In this document: positions 7,179 through 17,019 of the stretch, piece after piece
Position numbering within the stretch: the stretch's first letter is position 1
How the letters are laid out: each line of letters begins with the position of its first letter
Assembly: GCA_964390065.1 (NCBI GenBank)
Contig: CAYMGX010000003.1
Location: forward strand, 26,905 to 90,904
Direction of reading: 5' to 3'
Source of the DNA: JAAZBG01 sp964390065
GTDB taxonomy: Bacteria; Fibrobacterota; Chitinivibrionia; Chitinivibrionales; Chitinispirillaceae
Length of the DNA: 64,000 nt
Position numbers and translations under genes: made by a program
The notes under the pieces: generated by a model
Databases searched by the model: none
Told to the model about the DNA's origin: nothing
What the model saw: the letters and a program-made list of their open reading frames with translations, nothing else

Positions 7179-8746
7179 ATGGGTGGATCACTCATTATGA
7201 TTATAATAGGTGTGGTTGCGATTGCGGCTGGTTTTTCAGTCGGATTCTATTACCGCAATGTGATTGACAAGAAGTACAAACAGGAAAAAGAACAGGACGC
7301 AAAGAACCGCGCAGACCAGATTATCAAGGATGCACAGAAGGAAGCGGAACTTCAGAAGAAAACCAAAATTCTTGAGGCAAAGGATGAGTGGTTCAAAGCA
7401 AAGTCGGATTTTGAAAAGGAAGCAGCAAAGACACGGGACGGGATTCGCTCTGAACAGCAAAAATTAAAAGAGATGGATCTCGATCTCAAACGTCGTGAAG
7501 ATTCGATTAGTAAGAAAGAGGCTGATTTCACTGCTCGTGAGGGGTTCCTTAATTCCAAAGAAAAAACAGTACGCGTAAAAGATGCCGAGCTCACCCGCCT
7601 TATTGCTCAGGAAAACGAAAAACTCGAAAAAATGTCGCACATGACTCAGGAGGAAGCCAAGAAAATGCTTCTTGAGAACCTCGAAAATCAGGTTCGCTAT
7701 GAATGTGCGCAGATGATAAAAGAGATAAGGGATCAGGCAAAAGCGGAAGCCGAAAAAGAGGCAAAAGAGATAATTGTTCAATCGATCCAGCGCTGTGCCG
7801 CTGATACAACGGTTGAATCTACTGTCTCAGTCGTTCATCTTCCAAATGATGAAATGAAGGGACGTATTATCGGTAGGGAAGGCCGCAATATCCGTTCGTT
7901 TGAAGAAGCTACCGGAATTGATGTCATCGTTGATGACACACCGGAAGCGGTTATCCTGAGCGGGTTCGATCCGATTCGTCGTGAAATAGCCCGTATGGCA
8001 CTTGAAAAGCTGATCACCGATGGACGCATTCATCCGGGGCGTATCGAAGAGCTTATTAAAAAGAGTGAAAAAGAGCTTGAAAAGAAGATGAAAGAGGCTG
8101 CCGAAGAGGTGATTTTTGAGCTTGATGTTCATGCGCTTAAACCAAAGATGGTTGAGATGCTTGGTCGCCTTAAATATCGTACGTCATATGGTCAGAACGT
8201 TTTGCAGCACAGTAAGGAAGTTGCTATCATTGCTGGACTTATGGCATCGGAACTCGGCCTCGATCCTAAAATTGCAATTCGTGCCGGATTGCTTCATGAT
8301 ATCGGAAAAGCAATCGACCGCGAAACTGAAGGAACGCATAGTGAACTTGGTGCCGATATGGCTTCAAAGAATGGTGAAAACGAAATTATCACCAATGCCA
8401 TCGCGGCGCATCATGAAGACGNNNNNNNNNNCCGATCCTTGTTCAGGCTGCTGATACTATTTCCAGCACACGTCCGGGAGTACGCCGTGAGGCGCTCACA
8501 AACTATATCAATCGTCTCACAAAGCTTGAGGAGATTGCAGATACTTTCAGAGGTGTCAGCAAGACATTTGTCATTCAGGCTGGCAGAGAGATCCGTTGTA
8601 TGGTTGAACCGGAAGAAATTAATGACGCACAGGCGGAAGAGCTGGCAGGTCAGATCGCGGTTAAGATTCAGGATGAGATGGAATATCCCGGTCAGATCAA
8701 GGTTACAATCATTCGGGAGAGCAGATTTACTAATTTTGCAAAATAA
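7179..8746 (+). CDS. rny: ribonuclease Y, interrupted by an assembly gap
   Basis: A membrane anchor (about residues 3-22) and a long charged coiled coil precede a KH domain (about 223-280, GRIIGREGRNIRSFE). An HD domain follows with LLHDIGKA near 372 and AHHED near 412. RNase Y is a membrane-bound endoribonuclease that starts mRNA decay. AGGAGG sits 5 bases before the ATG at 7179. Ten Ns at 8422-8431 break the frame: after the gap the true frame resumes at 8432 (PILVQAADTIS) and runs to a TAA at 8744-8746. Every conserved part is otherwise present, so this is an assembly artefact, not a broken gene. Confidence 0.93.
8422..8431. other. assembly gap (10 N)
   Basis: The bases are undetermined. 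The reading frame on the two sides is incompatible with exactly ten missing bases, so the run is a placeholder of unknown true length. Confidence 0.98.
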
Positions 8747-8757
8747 GGGATAAAGAT

Positions 8758-8832
8758 GTGACGAGTGACATGTGACAAGTGACGGGATGGTTGCATCTGA
8801 CTTGTTACGCGTCACGTGTCACTTGTTACGTC
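8758..8832. repeat. tandem and inverted GTGAC-type repeat between rny and ymdB-like gene
   Basis: The left arm (8758-8783) repeats GTGAC at short intervals and the right arm (8801-8832) repeats its complement (GTCAC, GTTAC), so the tract can fold into a long imperfect hairpin. It fills nearly the whole gap between two genes that are usually co-transcribed. A related GTGAATCGTGAT tract lies at about 6165-6208. Confidence 0.65.
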
Positions 8833-8841
8833 TGAAGAACG

Positions 8842-9645
8842 ATGAAAATACTGTTTATAGGTGATATTTTTGGAAATGCCGGGAGACGTGCTCTATCAGA
8901 ACGTCTCCCTTCGCTTATTGAGGAAAACGGCATAAATCTGTGCATTGCTAACGCCGAGAACATTGCCGGCGGGCGTGGGGTCACACAGAACATGTTTCGT
9001 AAGCTGCGTAAATATGGTGTGCATGTTGTCACAGGTGGCAACCATTCGTTCAGTATTCCCGATTGTGATCTGGGGTTCATGAACTACAATGAGGTGCTGC
9101 GGCCGTTAAACTATCCACCCGGTAATGTAGGTCACGGATCGACGATTTATACATTGGAAAATGGTATGGCTGTCGGAGTGGTAAATTTACAGGGAAGAAT
9201 TTTTTTTCATGAGTCGCTTGAGTGTCCATTCAGGATGGGCAATAAGGCAATTGAGGAATTAAAGACAATGACACCCGTTATTATTGTCGATTTTCACGCT
9301 GAAGCAACAAGTGAGAAAATAGCATTTGCGCAATTCGTTGACGGAAACGTAAGTGCCGTACTGGGTACACATACTCACGTTCAGACTGCCGATGAACGTA
9401 TTTTACCGGGCGGTACAGCGTTTATTACCGATGTCGGCATGACCGGTCCGGAGGATTCGATTATTGGAATGTCAAAAGAGCAGGTACTGAAAAAATTTAT
9501 GCTTCAGACACACGTTCGCTTTGAACCGTCAGAGAAATCTCCTATGATCAATGCGGTCATTCTCGACATTGATGAACAGACTGGTAAGGCTCTTTCCATT
9601 GTCCGTGTTTACGAGCGGTTGGGTAATTTCAATGAGTCGCTTTGA
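8842..9645 (+). CDS. ymdB: YmdB-family metallophosphoesterase (TIGR00282-like)
   Basis: The 267 residues show the metal-binding signature of the family: GDIFGNAGR at the start, NAENIAGG, GGNHSF, VDFHAEATSEK, and GTHTHVQTADE. Characterised members hydrolyse 2',3'-cyclic nucleotides, and the gene is a standard neighbour of rny, as here. It overlaps xseA by 14 bases. The ATG is preceded by a weak GAAG element. Confidence 0.92.
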   Translation: MKILFIGDIFGNAGRRALSERLPSLIEENGINLCIANAENIAGGRGVTQNMFRKLRKYGVHVVTGGNHSFSIPDCDLGFMNYNEVLRPLNYPPGNVGHGSTIYTLENGMAVGVVNLQGRIFFHESLECPFRMGNKAIEELKTMTPVIIVDFHAEATSEKIAFAQFVDGNVSAVLGTHTHVQTADERILPGGTAFITDVGMTGPEDSIIGMSKEQVLKKFMLQTHVRFEPSEKSPMINAVILDIDEQTGKALSIVRVYERLGNFNESL

Positions 9646-10861
9646 GTTTCTTCCCCCCGCCGGCTGCAGCCGTCCCTATACAATATCAGAAATCAATGAA
9701 GGCATTGCGGCTATTATTGAGTCAAGCAATACTCTCGTCTGGATTGAGGGTGAGATTTCAAACTGGAAAGGCGGCGGGGCAAGCGGACATTGTTATTTCA
9801 GATTAAAGGATAGTAACAGTCAGGTTCCTGCAGTGTTATGGCGAACATCCGCAGCGCAGCTTACGTTTAAACCTGAGGATGGGATGGCGGTGCTTGCGAT
9901 TGCGTCAATTCGGGTTTACACAAAGGGCGGGTGTTATCAGCTTGACGTACACAGAATGCAGCCGTTGGGTGCCGGAGCGCTGTTTCTTGCCTATGAGAAG
10001 CTAAAGAAACGTCTTGAAAGTGAGGGACTCTTCGATACTTCGTTCAAGAAACCGCTGCCATCATCGATAACAACACTCGGTGTGATAACATCAGCGCAGG
10101 GGGCAGTGATTCGTGATATTGCACGTGTTGTTCTGTCAAGAGCGCAGCAGACCGATATTTTGCTGGTTGATGTACCCGTGCAGGGTGAAAAAGCTGCTCC
10201 AGAAATTGCGAAAGCGATCAGGCGGATGAATGATTATGGTAAGGTTGATTGTATAATTGTCGGCCGTGGCGGTGGATCCATTGAGGATCTTCAGGCATTT
10301 AATGAAGAGATCGTGGCCCGAGCCATTTTTGATTCAACCATACCGGTGATCTCGGCTGTTGGTCATGAAACTGATTTCACTATTGCCGATTTTGTCGCTG
10401 ATGTCCGTGCTGCAACACCAAGTGCTGCAGCAGAGATTGCGATTCGCGACAGTCGTGAAGATAAAACTGATTACGAGAAAATTACACAGCGTTTTACAAA
10501 CCTGAGCAGACGCTATTTCTCAAATGTAAAAAACAGTTTTGACAATGTGGCATACGATACTGCGTGGCGGATACCGTTATCAATGCTTCGTGATGCCTCT
10601 CAGAGTTTTGATATCGCGGGAGATCAGTTTGGCGGATCTTTACAGCATTTTTTTGAAAATGCAACCAGCAGAATGCATACAGCCGGAGCCCGTCTCAATG
10701 CTTTGAGTCCGCTTTCGGTATTGTCAAGAGGTTATGCTGTTGTGTCAAAGAGTACCGGAGAATCGGTACGGGCTGCGGCAGCACTTGAAGCTGATGAAAC
10801 GGTTACTATTATATTTAGTAAAGGTTCTGTAACAGCAAAAATAGTAAACTCAAAAGTCTGA
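9632..10861 (+). CDS. xseA: exodeoxyribonuclease VII large subunit
   Basis: The N-terminal OB-fold (YTISEINEGIAAIIE, WIEGEISNWKGG) is followed by the catalytic domain with TSAQGAVIRDI, GRGGGSIEDLQAFNEE and SAVGHETDFTIADFVADVRAATPSAAAE. The C-terminus has LSPLSVLSRGYAV. The enzyme degrades single-stranded DNA with the small subunit XseB; no xseB follows here, so it must lie elsewhere or be absent. The start at 9632 gives the normal N-terminus and a 14-base overlap with the upstream gene. The stop overlaps the next ATG (TGATG). Confidence 0.95.
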   Translation: MSRFEFLPPAGCSRPYTISEINEGIAAIIESSNTLVWIEGEISNWKGGGASGHCYFRLKDSNSQVPAVLWRTSAAQLTFKPEDGMAVLAIASIRVYTKGGCYQLDVHRMQPLGAGALFLAYEKLKKRLESEGLFDTSFKKPLPSSITTLGVITSAQGAVIRDIARVVLSRAQQTDILLVDVPVQGEKAAPEIAKAIRRMNDYGKVDCIIVGRGGGSIEDLQAFNEEIVARAIFDSTIPVISAVGHETDFTIADFVADVRAATPSAAAEIAIRDSREDKTDYEKITQRFTNLSRRYFSNVKNSFDNVAYDTAWRIPLSMLRDASQSFDIAGDQFGGSLQHFFENATSRMHTAGARLNALSPLSVLSRGYAVVSKSTGESVRAAAALEADETVTIIFSKGSVTAKIVNSKV

Positions 10862-11919
10862 TGTTTCATAAACAGCAAAGGATGGTACATAGTAGTATGG
10901 TTAAGATTGACATTAATAATGGGAAAAAGGTGCTGGAATCGGAAACCGGAATGCGGCTTATTGACATTCTTGCATCACAAAATATCTTCGTTCCATCAGC
11001 ATGCGGCAGTAATGGCCGATGCGGTCTTTGTAAAGTGAAAATAAGCAATGCCACTATTATTTCTGATGCAGACAGGAAACTGTTGAGTGAGTCTGAAATT
11101 GCTGACGGAGTACGTCTTGCATGTCAGGTACTGGTAAATGCTGATATGTCAATAGTGATCCCTTCAGAGTTTCTTGGTGCAAAGGATTTTGAAACAGTTG
11201 TTTCATCAAAAAAATTCCTGACTCATGATATTGTGGAATTAACACTTACACTAAAACAGCCGGCGGCAATAAATTTCAATGCCGGGCAGTACATTACAGT
11301 AAAGATGCCCGCACATGGAGAGGTTAAGGCTGCAATGCGCCCGTTCTCAATTGCGTCATCAAGCACTACGACATCATCGATACAGTTGAATATACGTCTT
11401 AATCCTCAGGGTACTGTAACTGCATGGATTTTTAATGAACTGAATGAAGGTATGACATTGAATTTTAATGGTCCAAGAGGTAATTTCTACCTTCGAAATA
11501 CAGAAAAGCCTCTGATTTTTATCGCAGGTGGAAGCGGCATGGCGCCAGTACGTTCAATACTACAAACGATGAATGCGTTCAATATCAATCGAAAAGTATT
11601 CTATTTCTTTGGTGCCTTGACACAGAGAGACCTTTTTTACCTTGACGAAATGGCACTACTCGAAAAGACTCTGCCGGATTTTACATTTATTCCGGCGTTA
11701 TCAAATGAACCATCAGGCAGCGGCTGGACTGGTCAAACAGGGCTCATTACCGAAGTAATGGATCGGGTATGCTCGTTTTCGTTGGATGGATATGAAGTTT
11801 ATTTATGCGGTAAGCCTGCCATGGTTGATGGGTGTCTTGCTGTGTTTGAGAAAAAAGGACTTGACAAATTGAATACTTTTTTCGATCTGTTCAATAGTCC
11901 AAAACCCGCCGTGAAATAA
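10861..11919 (+). CDS. 2Fe-2S ferredoxin-FAD/NAD(P) reductase (NqrF-like)
   Basis: An N-terminal plant-type ferredoxin domain has the cluster ligands in CGSNGRCGLC and a later C in RLACQ. An FNR-type FAD domain (about 115-215, MRPFSIAS) and an NAD-binding domain (GGSGMAPVRSI; YLCGKPAMVDG) follow. The organisation matches NqrF/RnfC-like and phenol-hydroxylase-type reductases, but there is no N-terminal membrane helix and no nqr genes, so it is a soluble reductase of unknown acceptor. The start is uncertain: ATG 10861 is coupled to xseA, while ATG 10882 or 10897 would fit the domain edge equally well. Confidence 0.8.
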   Translation: MFHKQQRMVHSSMVKIDINNGKKVLESETGMRLIDILASQNIFVPSACGSNGRCGLCKVKISNATIISDADRKLLSESEIADGVRLACQVLVNADMSIVIPSEFLGAKDFETVVSSKKFLTHDIVELTLTLKQPAAINFNAGQYITVKMPAHGEVKAAMRPFSIASSSTTTSSIQLNIRLNPQGTVTAWIFNELNEGMTLNFNGPRGNFYLRNTEKPLIFIAGGSGMAPVRSILQTMNAFNINRKVFYFFGALTQRDLFYLDEMALLEKTLPDFTFIPALSNEPSGSGWTGQTGLITEVMDRVCSFSLDGYEVYLCGKPAMVDGCLAVFEKKGLDKLNTFFDLFNSPKPAVK

Positions 11920-12014
11920 ACGTTTTGTGAGCGGGATACATGCAATGTTCATTACGATCAACTCGAATCGCGTGTGGGCGGATAACCCTATGCCCACAAT
12001 CTTCTCAATTCACT

Positions 12015-12068
12015 TTAGAAAAATCAGGCTTCCGAACACTTCATTATTAGAAGTCGGATTTTATCTAA
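12015..12068. terminator. long AT-rich inverted repeat between convergent genes
   Basis: TTAGAAAAATCAGGCTTC pairs imperfectly with GAAGTCGGATTTTATCTAA across a 17-base loop. It lies between the ends of the reductase gene (11919) and the minus-strand gene (12083), and probably terminates both. Confidence 0.5.
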
Positions 12069-12082
12069 ATGCTACTTTTGAC

Positions 12083-12295
12083 TTACAACTCGATAATGCT
12101 TCCACTTGCAGTGGTTTCATCAAAGAAGTCTTCTTTGAAATAGTAAAAACCCTGATCATCATTTGAATAAAACTCACTGATATTCTCGTTAAAAAATTTA
12201 CGCAATGCAGCATCACGTGTATCCCCATCAATAATTTTATGATATAACTGATCTGTATCTGCCGGTGCGATAAAAGCGATTGAAAATTTAGCCAT
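12083..12295 (-). CDS. small hypothetical protein, 70 aa
   Basis: The protein begins MAKFSIAFIAPADTDQLYHK and continues with an acidic, aromatic C-terminal half (FYSNDDQGFYYFKEDFFDE). The start at 12295 is supported by CTGGAG five to six bases upstream; a longer frame to 12442 has no such site. No signal peptide, membrane segment or known motif is recognised. It is divergent from dacB. Confidence 0.65.
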   Translation of the reverse strand: MAKFSIAFIAPADTDQLYHKIIDGDTRDAALRKFFNENISEFYSNDDQGFYYFKEDFFDETTASGSIIEL

Positions 12296-12441
12296 TTTTT
12301 CTCCAGTTTCTTTATTAACAATCTGATTTATATTATACTTTAAATTATACACAGATTCATAGTGGAATTTGTGATTACATTGGTTAAAATAGGTTTTTGG
12401 GAGTGAATGTAAAAGCAAAATAGCAGAAATTTGAGGTATCA

Positions 12442-13896
12442 ATGATTAAAATTATTAGTGTTGTACAAATTTTGGGAATAGTCTGTCTAATTTCAGGAGC
12501 TGATATGGCCGGGGTACAAAAAAGCATGCATGATTTTGTTACATCAAAAAAGTACAACAGCAGCGGATTTTCAGTTGTCATTAAAGATCTTGATGCAGAC
12601 AGTATTGTCGTAAAAATCAATGAAAACAACATGTTTAACCCGGCATCAGTAAGTAAGCTTGTAACCGGTGCTGCAGCGATGGATCTTCTTGGAACAGACT
12701 TTACCTTTAAAACATCAGTTTACCTTGATCAAACCATAAATCGTGACAGCGGAATTGTAAGGGGGAATCTTTACATTCGGGGGGGGGCAGATCCGGGCTT
12801 TACTGCAGAGCGGCTCTGGTTGCTGGTTGAACATTTGCACCAAAAGGGAATTAAAAAGATTGAGGGTGATCTTGTCATCGATAACTCATATTTTGATGAC
12901 ATCACTGTTGGACCAGGTTTTGATGAAGACAGTACGAGCAGGGCATATCAACCTCTGATTACTGCGTTATCAGTAAGTTTCAACACGCTTGCAGTACATG
13001 TGCGTCCGGGAAATGATATTGGATCACCGGTGTATGTTGATATATTACCAAACGTTGATGGTGTAACGATAAAATGTACAGCCAAAACAGTTGCCGCTGC
13101 TAAGGATGGTGCTCTTGATGTACAGACTGCTGCAAAGGGGAACAAAACAACGATTTCTGTAAGCGGACAGATCGGTATCAATGATGAGCCTAAATACATT
13201 TACAGAAAGGTGTGGCAGACCTATGAAATGGCTGGTGGAGCAATTGTATCACTGTTTTCAGACAGGGGCATTACTTTCTCCGGAAAGATCCGGGAACAGA
13301 GAACTCCCGATAAGCTTCTTGCAGGGAAACCTTTTTATGTGTTTGTATCTCAACCTATTTCCGAATTTGTTAATCATATGTTCAAATACTCAAGTAATTT
13401 CGCTTCTGAAATGATTTTCAAGGCAATTCCGGCAGTTCTTGACACGTCAGATAAAACCCGAGGGTCATGGCCACTTGGTTCGCAATCTGTCCTGTCGTGG
13501 TGGACAAATGCAAATCTGCCAGGTGACCCTGTAATAAAAAACGGCTCGGGTATGGGAAATACAAATAGATTGTCAACCGGACAGGTCGTTGCACTACTTT
13601 CGCATGTCTGGAAAAGTAAAACGATACTCCCGGAGTATATTAGCGCACTTTCCGTAAGCGGTATTGATGGAACCATTAAATCCCGGTTTAAGAAATCACC
13701 ACTTAAAGGGCTGTTAAGGGGAAAAACAGGAACACTGAATTCTTACAGAGTGAGTACACTCGCGGGGTATATGCTTTTACCAAAGGGGAATTACGCATTT
13801 GCAGTTTTTTGTGAAAAAGTAGGGAATGGCCAGTGGGATAACTGGATGATTCAGGAACAGGTTCTGGAACATTTTTACAAGAGTATACAGAACTGA
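12442..13896 (+). CDS. dacB: D-alanyl-D-alanine carboxypeptidase/endopeptidase (PBP4 type, family S13)
   Basis: A short hydrophobic N-terminus suggests export. The three penicillin-binding motifs are in order: SVSK near residue 69, SSN near 317, and KTG near 428. The large insert between the first two motifs and the length of 484 residues are typical of S13 enzymes, which trim or cleave peptidoglycan cross-links in the periplasm. GAGG lies just upstream of the ATG. It is monocistronic, with a hairpin after the stop. Confidence 0.92.
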   Translation: MIKIISVVQILGIVCLISGADMAGVQKSMHDFVTSKKYNSSGFSVVIKDLDADSIVVKINENNMFNPASVSKLVTGAAAMDLLGTDFTFKTSVYLDQTINRDSGIVRGNLYIRGGADPGFTAERLWLLVEHLHQKGIKKIEGDLVIDNSYFDDITVGPGFDEDSTSRAYQPLITALSVSFNTLAVHVRPGNDIGSPVYVDILPNVDGVTIKCTAKTVAAAKDGALDVQTAAKGNKTTISVSGQIGINDEPKYIYRKVWQTYEMAGGAIVSLFSDRGITFSGKIREQRTPDKLLAGKPFYVFVSQPISEFVNHMFKYSSNFASEMIFKAIPAVLDTSDKTRGSWPLGSQSVLSWWTNANLPGDPVIKNGSGMGNTNRLSTGQVVALLSHVWKSKTILPEYISALSVSGIDGTIKSRFKKSPLKGLLRGKTGTLNSYRVSTLAGYMLLPKGNYAFAVFCEKVGNGQWDNWMIQEQVLEHFYKSIQN

Positions 13897-13907
13897 CTAC
13901 GAAACAG

Positions 13908-13943
13908 ATTACAAATATCCGTCAAGGATACGTTGTCTGTAAT
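13908..13943. terminator. possible terminator hairpin between dacB and kinase gene
   Basis: ATTACA pairs with TGTAAT, enclosing a second stem TATCC/GGATA with loop GTCAA. It lies just after the dacB stop, in the gap before the convergent kinase gene. No strong T-tract is seen. Confidence 0.4.
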
Positions 13944-14003
13944 TGTATACGAAAACGTGTGGTTGCTTTATTGATATGTCGTCTTTGGTATCGTTTGTAA
14001 AAA

Positions 14004-15596
14004 TCAGTTTTTATCAATAATTTTTTCAATATGTTCAAACAATTCATGCTTAGTGTATGGTTTTTGTATAAAACTGCATGCGCCGGCATTGATTGTCTGC
14101 TCAATTTCAAGATTGAGGGCAAATCCTGATGAAATGATTGCCTTGATATCCGGATTAATTTTTTTAAGCTCAAGAAATGTCTGTTTACCGTTTCGATCGG
14201 GCATAATCATGTCAATGATTACAATGTCAATTTCCTGCCAATGTTCTTTGTAAATCCGTATTCCTTCATCACCACTGAATGCTGTATGTGCGATGATATC
14301 AGGTGATGATATTATTTCCTTTATAGTCAATGCGACAAGCTGTTCATCATCAATAATGAGAATGTTAAGCTTTTTTCCGTCCCAGTGTTTTATCTTTTGA
14401 AGCAGTTCTGATTCGTGGGGCTTGTTGGTGACTGGGAAATAAAGTGTAAATGATGTACCCACTTCTTCTGTACTATGGACCTCAATTGCACCTTTATGGC
14501 TTTTTACGATACCATAGGTTGCAGCAAGTCCCATACCGGTTCCTTTGCCCTCTTCCTTTGTTGTAAAGAATGGTTCAAACAGGTGATTGAGCACTTCGTC
14601 ATTCATACCGGTACCGGTGTCGCTTACATCTATCGAAATATAGGTCCCGTTGTGAAGTTTAAACGTACGATCTTTATTAAATGCGTCATCAATCTCTTTG
14701 GTTTTTGTTGTGAATGTCAGATTTCCACCATCAGGCATAGAGTCTCTTGCGTTAAGCGCAAGATTCAATATCGCATTCTGGATCTGGTTGGGACCACCCC
14801 ATATGTAATACTTTGATGCATTTAAATTGGCATTAATAATAATATTCTTATTGATAGTATGAGAAAGGAGTGATATGACTTCCTTTATGATCAGGTGTAT
14901 ATTGACCGTTTCCATTTTGTAGACATCTTTTCGCGCGAAAGCAAGGAGCTGTTTAGTAAGACCGGCAGCTCGTTTACTGGCAGTCTGAATCTGCGAAAGA
15001 TAATTAATCAATCGTTCATCAGATGATATATTGCGATTGATAATTTCAGCATATCCCATAATAATTGAAAGCTGATTATTAAAATCGTGTGCAATTCCAC
15101 CTGCTAATTGGCCAATGATCTCCATTTTTTCTATCTGCCGTAACCGGCTATTTGTTTTTTCAAGTTGATTTGTCCGCTGTTCAACAATCTCCTCAAGATG
15201 TTTTTTATAATCGTTTAACTGTACTTCGGCATTCTTTCTTTCTAAAATTTCCTGGTTTAACCGCCTGGCCATCATTCCGAATGTCCCGATTGCAAGAGAA
15301 AATAGAAGTTGTATACCGAATCCTAAAAACGGTTCGATACTAAAAAACCGGTATTTCCCGGGTTCAAATGCATTAATTAAGAACATGGTTGCAAGGAAGG
15401 TGATAAGTGTAATTGAGATACCGGAAACTCTTCCAAAACGCCAGGCAATGTAGGATGCTGGAATAATAGATGTGAGCATAAGAACCGGTCTTTTTATAAG
15501 TGAGAATAAAATAATAAATATTATCAAATAAATAAGTAATGTTACTGCAATATGAATTAGAGTGCGAAATTGAGGAAGTGTAAAGAATTTACTCAT
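14004..15596 (-). CDS. membrane hybrid sensor histidine kinase with receiver
   Basis: About four N-terminal membrane helices (residues 10-110) precede a short coiled coil, a HisKA domain with GGIAHDFNN (His near 168), a HATPase domain (DTGTGM, GTGMGLA) and a receiver (IIDDEQ; Asp in IIDMIMPDRNG near 460; KPYT). The membrane part has no recognised ligand domain, so a MASE-like sensing role is a guess. It resembles the kinase at the window start in domain order. No response-regulator gene is adjacent. Confidence 0.9.
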   Translation of the reverse strand: MSKFFTLPQFRTLIHIAVTLLIYLIIFIILFSLIKRPVLMLTSIIPASYIAWRFGRVSGISITLITFLATMFLINAFEPGKYRFFSIEPFLGFGIQLLFSLAIGTFGMMARRLNQEILERKNAEVQLNDYKKHLEEIVEQRTNQLEKTNSRLRQIEKMEIIGQLAGGIAHDFNNQLSIIMGYAEIINRNISSDERLINYLSQIQTASKRAAGLTKQLLAFARKDVYKMETVNIHLIIKEVISLLSHTINKNIIINANLNASKYYIWGGPNQIQNAILNLALNARDSMPDGGNLTFTTKTKEIDDAFNKDRTFKLHNGTYISIDVSDTGTGMNDEVLNHLFEPFFTTKEEGKGTGMGLAATYGIVKSHKGAIEVHSTEEVGTSFTLYFPVTNKPHESELLQKIKHWDGKKLNILIIDDEQLVALTIKEIISSPDIIAHTAFSGDEGIRIYKEHWQEIDIVIIDMIMPDRNGKQTFLELKKINPDIKAIISSGFALNLEIEQTINAGACSFIQKPYTKHELFEHIEKIIDKN

Positions 15597-15944
15597 GATG
15601 TATTCTGCTTTGTAATCTATCTTGAAAAAGCTGCACTAATTTCATACGGGCGCTTCGGATTTCTCCGCATTGTACTCTCCAGCAGAAATGTTTTTACTTC
15701 AAACCGAATTATTAACAATAATACAATTGTTACAAATTCTGTGACAACTTGTGGACAATTATACCTGAATATATATATCGCCTGGTATAAAAAGAATCAC
15801 CGATTTTTACATAATACATAGGATAAAATGTACTATCAGGCAGGATTTTTTCTTTCTCATTGTCATACAATTTGACCTGGAGTGGCTGGTAAAAGCAACA
15901 GTAAGTGTTTGTCTTGACTAACCTGTCAATTATTAATCGATACC
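15597..15944. other. intergenic, presumed promoter region of the kinase gene
   Basis: AT-rich, with no coding frame or RNA gene recognised. The promoter for the minus-strand kinase should be here; no clear consensus was picked out. Confidence 0.45.
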
Positions 15945-15990
15945 AATAACAAAGGGTTTACAAAAGTAAACCCTTTGTTATTGATTTCCT
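15945..15990 (-). terminator. strong hairpin terminator after MORN-repeat lipoprotein gene
   Basis: A perfect 17-bp stem AATAACAAAGGGTTTAC / GTAAACCCTTTGTTATT closes a four-base AAAA loop (TTTT on the minus strand). It begins about 25 bases beyond the stop of the minus-strand gene at 16008. Confidence 0.75.
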
Positions 15991-16007
15991 TATTAAGATC
16001 AATAGGA

Positions 16008-16757
16008 TCAATAGGACTCACCTGAAATCAGCACACCCTTTTCATAAATGGCATCAGAAATTTTTTTGCCTTTTGCGTTCCAGAGTGTTTTCTTTCCTTC
16101 AAGTGCTCCATCGGTATAATTGGCTTCCTCCTCCTTCTTTCCATTTTCGAAGTAGGTGATTTTAGGCCCATTCATAACATTGTTTTTCCAGGTGGTCTGC
16201 TTCTTTATTTTACCGTTTTCGTAGTATTCCTCTTCAAGGCCATCATAGTTACCGCTAACATTATTCATTACATATTTTTTATTACCATTTGGGTAATAGG
16301 TAATATCAGGACCCTCTTTTTTACCATTCACATACGATACTTCGGATGCAATTTTACCATCCTCGTAGTAATTTACAGCTTTTCCTTCGGGTAGGTCCAA
16401 ATTATAGTTTGCATCACTCTTTAGTTGACCATTTGCGTACCATGACCGTTCAGGACCTTGTTTTTTTCCGAGTTTATAGAATGTTTCCTTATCCTTCGAG
16501 CCGTCCGGGAAATAAATTATACGGGAACTGTCAGGCTGTCCGTCCTTGAAAAACTGGTCTGATTTCATTGTGCCGTTTTCAGCAAAATACTGTGTCCGTG
16601 CAATTTTGTTACCGGCAAAATAATTAACTTTTTTTTTGGCACCATTTGCGTATGTTTCTGCAATCTGTTCCTTCATAGCTCCGCCTGTTTCTGATGAACC
16701 TGAACAGCCAAGTAGTCCGACAATAAGGGTTAGAGCACAAATCGACCTTTTAAACAT
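16008..16757 (-). CDS. lipoprotein with MORN-variant repeats (YwqK-like)
   Basis: A lipoprotein signal peptide ends in the lipobox LLGC (Cys18). The rest of the 249 residues is a tandem array of about eight repeats of roughly 23 residues with the pattern YxNGxxK..xxYxxGKxxG, the MORN_2 type seen in YwqK-like proteins. These repeats are thought to mediate protein or lipid contacts; no enzymatic motif is present. AAAGGAGC precedes the ATG. Monocistronic with its own terminator. Confidence 0.85.
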   Translation of the reverse strand: MFKRSICALTLIVGLLGCSGSSETGGAMKEQIAETYANGAKKKVNYFAGNKIARTQYFAENGTMKSDQFFKDGQPDSSRIIYFPDGSKDKETFYKLGKKQGPERSWYANGQLKSDANYNLDLPEGKAVNYYEDGKIASEVSYVNGKKEGPDITYYPNGNKKYVMNNVSGNYDGLEEEYYENGKIKKQTTWKNNVMNGPKITYFENGKKEEEANYTDGALEGKKTLWNAKGKKISDAIYEKGVLISGESY

Positions 16758-17019
16758 GAACAGCTCCTTTATCCTGAAAGTGCACGATATACTGATTGTA
16801 CTTTTTGAATTATGTCAGTAGTTTGTTATTTTACCGGCATAACCATAACAATCTGATTCATCCTGAAAATATACTTAATTTCATATGATTCGCACGAATA
16901 ATAACAATATGCCTGATAGTTTTTATGCCAATAATATATTTTTTCAGCAAAATCAGATTTCCCTAAAAGGTACTGATGCTATGTTGTTTACAGTAAATTT
17001 ATGCTGGTAAAGGGTAATA

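Noticed and set aside
10861..11919. Assignment as NqrF of the sodium-pumping NADH dehydrogenase
   Set aside because: No N-terminal membrane helix and no other nqr genes; only the domain order agrees.
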